Source: Cercis canadensis (Eukaryota > Streptophyta > Magnoliopsida > Fabales > Fabaceae). Taken from it: a DNA stretch of 64,000 nt. Below are positions 56,392 to 64,000 of this stretch, one piece after another; the stretch's first letter is position 1; each line of letters begins with the position of its first letter. The notes under the pieces were generated by a model. It was not told where the DNA came from, ran no database searches, and worked only from the letters and a program-made list of their open reading frames with translations. Position numbers and translations under genes: made by a program. Location: NCBI GenBank assembly GCA_003255065.1, contig QAOA01008792.1, forward strand, positions 1 through 64,000, in the 5' to 3' direction.

Positions 56392-57971
56392 TTAGTCCTG
56401 TTTAGTCCTGTCTCCTTTTTTTTCACTATCTTCTTCGCCATGTTAATTTTGAGGAGTGGAAATGGAAACCGGTACATCAAAATTGGAAATTCACTATCTT
56501 TTTATAATCTGTGAGAATGAACCTTTGATTTTCCCTCAGCTTTCTCTGCTGAAGGGATATTATTATATTATGGTATTGCGATGAATGTGTGGGTATGACA
56601 GAAGATATTGGAATCATGCATGCATTCTGAGTTTATGTGCTTGCAGACTCATGGAGTGCGAGATGGGCAAGAAAGTGGTAAGAAGGCAATCGGTTCCATT
56701 GAGGTATTTCATCATTCCGTCTCCCCTGTTTGACTTGTTTCCTATAATTTATTGTGCATTGAAATCTGGGTAGTTTGTGCTTGCAGACTCATGGAGTGCG
56801 AGTTGGGCAAGAAAGTGGTAAGAAGGCAATCGGTTCCATTGAGGCATTTCATCATTCCATCTCCCCTGTTTGACTTGTTTCCTGTAATTTATTGTGCATT
56901 GAAATCTGGGTAGTCCAAAGTATGCTTTTTTTTTTTTTTTTTCCTTCAGCTCGTTAATGAATCCATATGATAATAATCTGCTTCATTAGTTTCCTTACTC
57001 TCTTCTTTTGTCTTGAAGCTGTCTTCATGCCCAGATTCATATACTTTCACTGGTTTATATTTTCACTGGTTTTAGTTCAGCCAACGGGGTGAAAATTCTC
57101 CTGGAAATCTGACAACCTATTCCTGTAGTCTTTTTAAGATCATTCAAATCCATTTGGGAATTGGGATGTGAAGGGCTGTTATTTATTTTCAATCTGTTGA
57201 TCTGATAGTCTAAATGAGCAAGTATTTTTGAATATGGTGTAGTCGTTAGTACTATTGACTGCTGAAAGTTCCTTGTTGATTAAGGTGGAATAAGTTGGTT
57301 GCATGATAATTTTGTTTCTAAATGCTCAACACATTTGTTTGGTTCTTGCGTGCTAGTCATTTTTAATTTGTTTAATTTGACGAGACTATTTTCTCAGACT
57401 TGGAGCTTTATAATTGTAGCCACATAGTCAAAAGTAAACTGAAAAAATTGTGTACAAACTGCCAATTGACTAAATAGAAGATTCATTTATGGCACCAAAT
57501 AGGTCCTTGTATATTGTAGCCATATAGTCAAATGGAAACTGAAAAAATTGTGTACAAATTGGCAACTGGCTAAATAGAAGATTCATTTATGCCACCAAGT
57601 AGGTCCTTGTGTTTAGTTTTGAATTTTACTTTTCACTTACCATGTCTTTTTCCCTTACTTAGATGCACTGGGCTCTTCTGATTAGAACATTAGTTTATAC
57701 CTTTGTCGGAGCTTACCTGGACATGAATTACAGGCCATAGCAGTAATAGGGAAGGAAGAAGGCATCAAAGGGTACTGAAAGGGCAACCTCCCTCAGGTCT
57801 CTATTATTAGGAAAAGAATTATCGTATATCAAAAGAGAACTGAAACATCTCTACTAACAGCTGCTCTTTTGACATCTCTTGCCACACTTACATGCTCTCC
57901 TCTGGACACCGTGCGGAGACAGATGCAATTAAAGGGCACACCTCATAAGACAGTTTTAGATGGCCTTTCAG
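56392..57971 (+). pseudogene. Carrier copy E, exons 2, 2', 3 and partial 8
   Basis: Intron 1 is followed by exon 2 at 56647-56703 and a tandem duplicate at 56787-56843 (140-bp period; THGVREMGQESGKK-like and THGVRVGQESGKK-like forms). Exon 3 at 57734-57796 keeps the ancestral frame lost in C and D (KGNLPQ), but its Trp codon is TGA. Just after it, exons 4-7 are deleted and sequence resumes inside exon 8 at about 57827 (QKRTETSLLTAALL...LDTVRRQMQLKGTP), ending 57971. Another small duplication occurs at about 57411-57600. Confidence 0.82.
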
Positions 57972-58525
57972 GTGAGATTTGTCTTGTTTATTTTTCTCAT
58001 CAGCAATTTATGGCCGTTTGAATTAGCATTTTTTGGCTAAAAAAATTTGAAGAAGCTAAATGATTTTGCTTTAGGAAAGAAAACAGAAAACTGTTTCAGA
58101 TTCTTCTAGAAGTTGAAAATTTTATCTTTCAGGAAGCTAATCCAAATGGCCCCCGTTTTGCCCCCAAGAAGAACTCCAATTGTGTGTGCTATTTGACATC
58201 AGAAACGTATTTGTGTAACGTACTTAAAGTCTAGTCTGTTGCAGCATTTTCGTTTAAGCTCTTACTATTAGTTTTTGGCCCAAAGTTGTTAGGGTAGCTA
58301 GAGTACTTGAGTCACATTATTGGTGCCTTTGAATTCAACATTTCTTTAAGCAGACATGTGAATTCAGAAGGATTTAATGATGCTGGTCCTATTTGTGTGT
58401 ATATGTTATAGATACCCTTTTTCTAGTTTGACATATTCTACCCACCTTTATATTAGGAATATTCATTGATATATATAACAATTGTGGAATAACTTATGGA
58501 ATCAGAAATGCATGTGCACTAACTT
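57972..58525 (+). repeat. Carrier intron-8 block, copy E
   Basis: Non-coding, as 37029-37620, with a further deletion near 58189 (GTGTGTGCTATTTGACATC). Confidence 0.65.
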
Positions 58526-59108
58526 ATGGTCGACATTGTTCATAGTGATGCTGCCATAATCACTCTCCCAAAATTGAAGTCAGTGATATTGAAGGAACTT
58601 CCAGAACTGCACAGCGAATGTAAAGGGATCTTGGCTGTACTTCATCTTTGACTCTTTCTAAGATAAAACTGGAATGCCCGTTTAAATGAGATTCTACATT
58701 AAGAGAATAATTATGCACTATACATCTCGACCTTGTAAGTATGCTCTCTTTTAATTTCAATAAATTTCATTATTCACTTGGTTTTGACCCCTATATGGAA
58801 TCTCCTTTTTGTTCAAATTATTGAAACGAAATCCATTATTCATTTTTCTTTAAATATTATGAGTTTATTAAAACTCAATAAGATTCAAAAAGGGTGTACA
58901 TATACGTATTAGTAACACAATTCATGATTCAATGATCACTTTTCAAAACAGAAAAACCATGTTTTACCATAAAACAGATCAAAAGCATGGGACTGATGCA
59001 GTGTAGATTATTGCTTTCTTCTTATCTGTTAACAAGTTTGGTTAAACTTGAACGTTACAAATTCATCTTGCGCAGGTGGGACTTGTCAAATATCAGAAGT
59101 TGAAATAG
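58526..59108 (+). pseudogene. Detached NLR tail, copy E
   Basis: Same start as D, but a base is lost in CTTGGCTGTAC and stops follow. The donor at 58734 and the terminal exon 59076-59108 (VGLVKYQKLK-stop) remain. Its 3' flank runs to 59305 where the gypsy element starts. Confidence 0.7.
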
Positions 59109-59305
59109 CTCAACGGTGAAATTGTAATTGTTGCATTATTGGATTTATTCTATAACTTTTTCCTAAATTGTAAATATTATATTAAAGGAAGAACTGATCT
59201 ATCTTACAGTAATAAAAAGGAGGTGATGTATAACTCTGTACATGGCCATTCTTATATATCAACTCTCTCTCTATAATTTGTCATGGAATTCTATCATTGG
59301 CCTTT

Positions 59306-60873
59306 TGATGGGACTTTTTCCGGCAAGTATACCGGGTCACACAAGTAATATAATGATGAGTAGAGTATCGTTCCCACGAGGATTAAGGCTAGCAACTACC
59401 AATTTCACCAATAAAGATTCTATTTGGAAAGATAAATGGTTTGGATTGAAGGCAGCCCAAAAATGAGCAGCTGCAATTAACTAAGTAACAAACTAAGTAA
59501 CAACACTCGAACAATATCGTAAACAATCTTTCAGAAACAATCTAAATGTGAAATTGATAACAAGAATGAGAAAGGTTAGGGGTTGATTTCATTCACTTGC
59601 AAATTCGATTACCTCATAGACAAGGTAATCTCAGAAACAATACTGAACTACTTATTTCAGTTACAATTCCTTTGTTGTTGGTTTATTTCCTTAATGTGAT
59701 TGAACCCAATTCCTTGGTGAAACAATCCTCCCTATACCAATTACTTGTCCAATTCCTTGACACAACTAATTAATCTAGGTGATTTGGTTCTAGGAAATTA
59801 ATCTAATACCACCTAAACGAAGTTATCTATTCCTAGATTAACTCAATTTAGGACAGAATTTACAGAGCACATTCGGATCTTACTATTCCTAGTATCGAAA
59901 CGAATCTTTTAACCATTCAAATGGTAGCTAAGCATTTAAAGGCATTAATAACAGCAAATTCCATTCAACAAAAGGAGTTGTACTAAAACAAGTTTATTCA
60001 ATCTTGAAACCTCATTACAATTGAATTACATCAATCCCCTAACACTAAGAATTTAGCTACTCATACTTGAATGCAATAAAAGCAAATAGGTAAAGTTCAA
60101 CATGAGATGTAAAGAAGAAGAAGAAGAATAAACTCTATGTCGATCCAGTCGAAATTGCTCCCCTTCCTCCTCTAGTTCTTCTGCTCCTTTTCTTCCCAAG
60201 TATGGCCTCCTCTGACACATGCATCAGATTTCCTTTTATACTTGTGCAGAATTAGGTCATTTAGTCAAAAATAGCTCAAACACGGCTCTAACATGGCCGT
60301 GTTCCTTTTCTGGACATGGACATGTCACTTATGTTGCATTTCTGGTCATTGAACACGGGCTCATACACGGCCGTGTTCTTCTCTGGTCCTGACCGTGTTG
60401 CTTAGACATGGCCTGTGCTCTTCTTTGCTCTGGGCGTGTCTTTTCTTTGTAGCCTCTGCCTGTTCAACACGGCCGTGTTCTTCTCTTGCCTTGACTGTGT
60501 TTGCCCTTAGACTTAGTCTTTGTTCTCTTGGACATTCTGCTTAATCAACACGACCTTGAACACGGCCATGTCTGTTCTTGTCTGAGGCCATGTTTGTCCA
60601 TAAGCTTGAGCAGCAACCTCTGGATGTTAGACACGGGGTACACACAGCCGTGTTCCTGCCCGTGTCTACCTAAAAACTTGGTGTAAGGCTGCTTTCCTTG
60701 TCATTTTCTCCATGGATTGCTTCCAGATTCTTCTCATTTCCTGATTACCCATCTTTGTACCTGTCAAAGCCAATTTATGGATTAAACACCATGTTTAGAA
60801 AGGGTTTTCTCACAATGCAGGTAAGAATTCAGTATTAAAGCATGAATTTTATAGTCCTAAAAGACAAGTATCA
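59306..60873 (-). repeat. 3' LTR of the Athila-like element
   Basis: 1568 bp; on the minus strand it starts TGATACTTGTC and ends AAAAGTCCCATCA (TG...CA). It holds the region 60280-60680, with many ACACGG/CCGTGT motifs, and the GAGTATCGTTCCCACGAGG block (59356-59380) typical of plant gypsy LTR ends. No genes inside. Confidence 0.75.
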
Positions 60874-60890
60874 AATTCCCCCACTCTTAA
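60874..60890 (-). other. Polypurine tract of the gypsy element
   Basis: Minus strand reads AGAGTGGGGGAATT next to the LTR, preceded by GCTTGAGGACAAGCAAATG, a sequence common just before 3' LTRs of plant gypsy elements. Confidence 0.75.
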
Positions 60891-61838
60891 ACATTTGCTT
60901 GTCCTCAAGCAATGAAAACTAGAACATGTGCCTTAGGTGCTCTCCCTGGACAGACAATTCCATTTCTACGAAAAATTATGCAAGGCACCCTACAATGAGC
61001 AGCTGCATTATTCAGTTTCTACTTTAGTTTATGGACTCAATCATTGCTTAGCAGTTTGCCTTAGCTACACTCTCAGTATCTAGAGAGAATTACCATGTGC
61101 TTATTACTCTATTCTAATAACAACAAGAATAACAGTACTCAAAGCTAAGAACTCAAGTGTTGTTCTTTTCTCTCTTTTTTTTCTTTTCTTTTCTTGCATA
61201 GTTAGGGGTCTTAGGATGTGGTGTCCGGCCATTGCCTGCGACCCACATTCAACTAGTTATGCTTCATTGGCATACTCATATCTTTCTCCAGTTTCAGGCA
61301 CAGAAGGTAGAGGAGCAGAGCCCCACTATGCTCACAATGGATCACCACTCTAAAACAATTAAATTTTTTTTTTTTAACTAAAACAACAATGAAAGACGAG
61401 TATTCAGCATAGGGTATTCTAACTACAAACTTTAAGTTTAGCAAGTGTAAACTAATTTCTAGCACTCCTAAGTCCATTACACTTCCATAGTTACTTCCTA
61501 ATGCAGCAAACCTCAAAGTAGACTATTAAGCATAAAGACTTAAGTACACTTCAAAACCAGTTATCCAGGAGATTCCAGAGGTACATTATTCCCGTTCCAC
61601 ATGCCAGAGGACTCAAATGCATATACCTGCATCTAGTCTTATACAATTCTANTACAATTCTCCCCCCCCACACTTAAATCATGCATTATCCACAATGAAT
61701 GGAGATAGAGATAAGAAGAAGAAAAATAAATACAGGGTCCACAATGATCAGCACACAAATCAATGATGAATGCAAAAATAGAATCAAACAGGCATTGAAA
61801 TTTAAATGAATGAAAAGAAATTGAGAAAATAGTTTAAA
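60891..61838 (-). other. Non-coding internal region of the gypsy element
   Basis: Sequence between the env-like gene and the polypurine tract. No ORF with family features. An N at 61652 is flanked by a repeated TACAATTCT. Confidence 0.55.
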
Positions 61839-63314
61839 CTATTCCTTGGAAGGTGCGTCAGAAGGTTGGTCGGTGGATGGTGGAGAGTCAGACCGTGGAG
61901 GTCAGGATGAGGTGCGCGGTGGCCGAATCTGCTCCACTACTGGGGTGATGTCGGCATCATCCGCTGGCTCCTGAAAGGTGGCCGGGCGAGGTGGAGGTGG
62001 AGGCTGGAGTCCCAAGGACTGACACATCATCTGTAGAGTGGATTGCACCCACTGATGATGTGCCAGCTCATAGGACATCCACTGATGCCTATGATGTCGC
62101 TCTCTTCTGTTGTCTAGGATCAGGCGGTTAACTCAGGTTCTGGTGCCATCGACTTCAACTTCGATCCGAGCCAACTGCCTTTCGAGAACTGCTGGTTTCC
62201 TGTCTTCCTCGTCAGCTTCGGTGGATGGGATACCAAGAGATGGTTGTGGCAGGGAAGGTGCAGATGTGCTTGGCCCGGCTACCAGTGGTTCTTCAGATGG
62301 TGGTGGTGCATCGCTCTCCGGGGCCTCCATTGCTGGCTCCTCAACTGGTGGACTGCCAGGTACAGCTCTTGGTGGAGCATCGGCTAGGGCAAAGTAAGTG
62401 CCCTGGCTGTCAGTACGGCGTTCCACCATCCCCATTGCTCTCAGGGTGTCCATGCCCAGCGGCACCGGTCGGCAGGCAACAGTGAGTGTGGACTCATCAC
62501 CCAGAACATCCAAGTGGTGAGCGAGGCGGGTGATGACAGAACCTCCTCCTATGGCCCCAAAGTTGCCTCGCTGGAGATAACCCTTGATTAGCTGAATGAA
62601 GGCATAGCCGAGGTGGCAGGGTTTCCCCTCCCGGATGCATCGGAGGAAGAATAAGTCCTTCTTGCTGACCACCCCGGTGCTCTCCCGTCGGGCATTAAGT
62701 GAATGGACCAGCAGCTTGTGAATGACTCGAAGAGCTGGTGAGCGAAGAGTGGATGCCTTTGACCGCTTGGCCTCGTAAACCGTTTCTGTGCTTACTTCTC
62801 TCCAGTAGGTGCCAGGTTCTTCACTGATGAATGTCCAGTCGAGTTCGTATCCAGTGTAGACGAACCCTACAGGTGCAAGCTCCGCTGCTGTGGTGAATTC
62901 CTCGAGACTCATGCTATGCATCAATGAGCCAAGGCGGAACCGAATTGTATCTGGCTCATTCCATGTAGCCAGGAATTCCAGCATAAGTTCTTTGTAGATG
63001 GGCTCCTGACTCTCGAAGATGGTGGCCCAAGGGCTGCTACTAAGGAGCTGCCTCACTTCTTAGTCGAGCCCCAATTCTTGCAACACAAGCCACACTGGGT
63101 ATCGGCTTGGCTCAAATGACTTGGTGGAAAGCTTGGCTAGCCGCTCCTGGTGCTCAGCCCCTTAGAATCTGAGGAAAGGATGAACTGAAGTGTCTACCGC
63201 TCCTGATCTTCTCTTCTTAACAGGTGGAGAAGGTGACTCTGGGGGGTTTGGACGGTTCTTCCTCGTCTTCAACTTCTCCCAACGTGGTTGAGCATCATCA
63301 GTGCGCTTTGTCAT
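61839..63314 (-). pseudogene. Env-like / plant transposon protein ORF of the Athila-like element
   Basis: One frame runs 492 codons from ATG 63314 (MTKRTDDAQPRWEKLKTRK, then a basic stretch PPVKKRR) to TAG 61839, interrupted by stops at 63162, 63060, 62133 and 61902. The middle (MLEFLATW...IRFRLGSLMHSMSLEEF, TYWREVS, LRSPALRVIHKLLVHSL, RRESTGVVSKKDLFFL, GKPCHLGYAFIQLI) resembles the extra ORF found between pol and the 3' LTR in Athila elements, annotated as env-like or 'putative plant transposon protein'. The C-terminal third is Pro/Ser/Glu-rich. It is clearly more GC-rich than its surroundings. The four stops in an otherwise good frame suggest fairly recent decay. Confidence 0.72.
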
Positions 63315-64000
63315 GCTGGTGTCTTGCAAAAGCAAATTCAATAAGTGAGTCACCAAGCATGAACAATTGTGTACACAACATTGTCACCATATCAGCAGAA
63401 AATGCATGCATATTCCAATGGAAATATTTCCAAGCAATTGGACAGTCTATTACTATCAAATCACATCCTAACAGCTAACCAGAGACAATCTCTCAGCAAG
63501 GATTTATTTTCTGGTTATAGCATGGCATAATTTAGAATTCATTCCTACAGTGCTTGACAAGAAAATCAGATAATCCACAAATCCCTGAATCAATTTCCAC
63601 AGCAATGATCATTACTAGAGAAAGAGACACAATCTATACATTCATTTCCAAGTGAATTAACAAATTCCACAGGATAAATGCCCCCAACAAACAACTTGCA
63701 GTAAATTAACTGAATTTACAGCATGAAATTACAGTGGTGACAGTAATGAGAATTGCAAGATAACAGTATTTGCTACCAACTTCCTCAACATCAGCAGATT
63801 CCCAAAAACAATAGTAATCAATAACAATGCTAAGTAACACTAATTGCAAGAAAGATAAACCAATTCCGCAACACCTAACATGCCCTAAAATCAAATGTAG
63901 AAGCAGCATTTCATTTGTTTTTAACAGTTATTCATGGGACAATCAACCTTCCCCCAATTCATATACTAAATAAAGCAAGTAAAGCTCAACAATACTTCTC
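63315..64000 (-). other. Gypsy internal sequence beyond the env-like ORF
   Basis: No pol domain is seen up to the window end. Non-coding AT-rich sequence, consistent with the long spacer between pol and the env-like gene in Athila elements. Confidence 0.45.

Larger units (their letters stand above)
59306..64000 (-). mobile_element. Athila-like Ty3/gypsy element, 3' part, minus strand
   Basis: The 3' LTR (59306-60873), polypurine tract and an env-like gene are seen; gag-pol and the other LTR lie beyond the window. The insertion point is defined by copy D near 47149-47165 (TTGGCCTTTTCTCTAG), which continues where this copy enters TGATGGGAC. Target duplication cannot be tested because the far end is not present. 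Confidence 0.8.

Noticed and set aside
59242-59466. 74-codon frame spanning the tail-E flank and gypsy LTR end
   Set aside because: Crosses an insertion boundary; chance frame.
62110-62485. Plus-strand frames of 86-95 codons, Ser/Gly-rich
   Set aside because: Antisense of the GC-rich env-like ORF, whose motifs are on the minus strand.

Overview
This is AT-rich eukaryotic nuclear DNA from a flowering plant, most likely a eudicot. The evidence is: spliced BED-zinc-finger/NBS-LRR (NLR) immune-receptor genes, a spliced plastid-type ADP/ATP carrier gene, a Ty1/copia element primed by initiator tRNA-Met, an Athila-like Ty3/gypsy element, LINE, SINE and MULE-type elements, and no prokaryotic gene organisation. 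BED-NLR clusters are known from woody eudicots such as poplar, but I cannot name the species from sequence alone.

The backbone is a tandemly duplicated cluster. One unit reads left to right: a short conserved exon-like block, a 5'-UTR exon, a first BED exon, a decayed NBS relic, an exon made of about six 20-residue repeats, an antisense LINE fragment, a second BED exon, the main NBS-LRR exon, exons of a plastid ADP/ATP-type carrier, and a detached NLR C-terminal tail. The units are about 13.2-22.9 kb (copy 1), 26.2-38.1 kb (copy 2) and 48-59.1 kb (copy 3 plus a fourth partial NBS at 55.4 kb). Extra carrier/tail segments lie at 1-3.5 kb and 43.8-47 kb. Deletions have joined NLR and carrier sequence directly at about 32.84 and 56.39 kb.

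I found no NLR copy that is plainly intact. Copy 1 has stops in BED1 and in the repeat exon and a frameshift in the LRR. Copy 2 lacks the ARC2/MHD region. Copy 3 has a Walker A Thr-to-Ile change, a nonsense codon, two frameshifts and a lost splice donor. Copy 4 has a nonsense codon, P-loop and kinase-2 substitutions, and a carrier intron in place of its LRR. The carrier copies are also broken; only the terminal exons at 1.14-1.69 kb look sound.

Mobile DNA fills the rest. A young copia element (7810-13009; LTRs differ at 3 of 314 positions; TSD CTAAA) sits inside one arm of a large older inverted repeat. Paralogous copies supply pre-insertion sites for two MULE-type foldback elements (15.05 and 18.1 kb), a TIR element (24.6 kb), a truncated SINE (34.08 kb) and the Athila-like element whose 3' LTR begins the right-hand block (59.3 kb to the window end). 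A CTF4/WDHD1-like WD40 gene fragment (38.1-38.7 kb) lies beside a MULE terminus. Several single N characters are flanked by duplicated sequence and look like unmerged assembly joins.

The most interesting biology is the BED-NLR itself. Its exons are phase-1 symmetric, the 20-residue repeat appears to have grown from the linker that follows each BED finger, and the double-BED layout looks like the remains of two BED-NLR genes run together.
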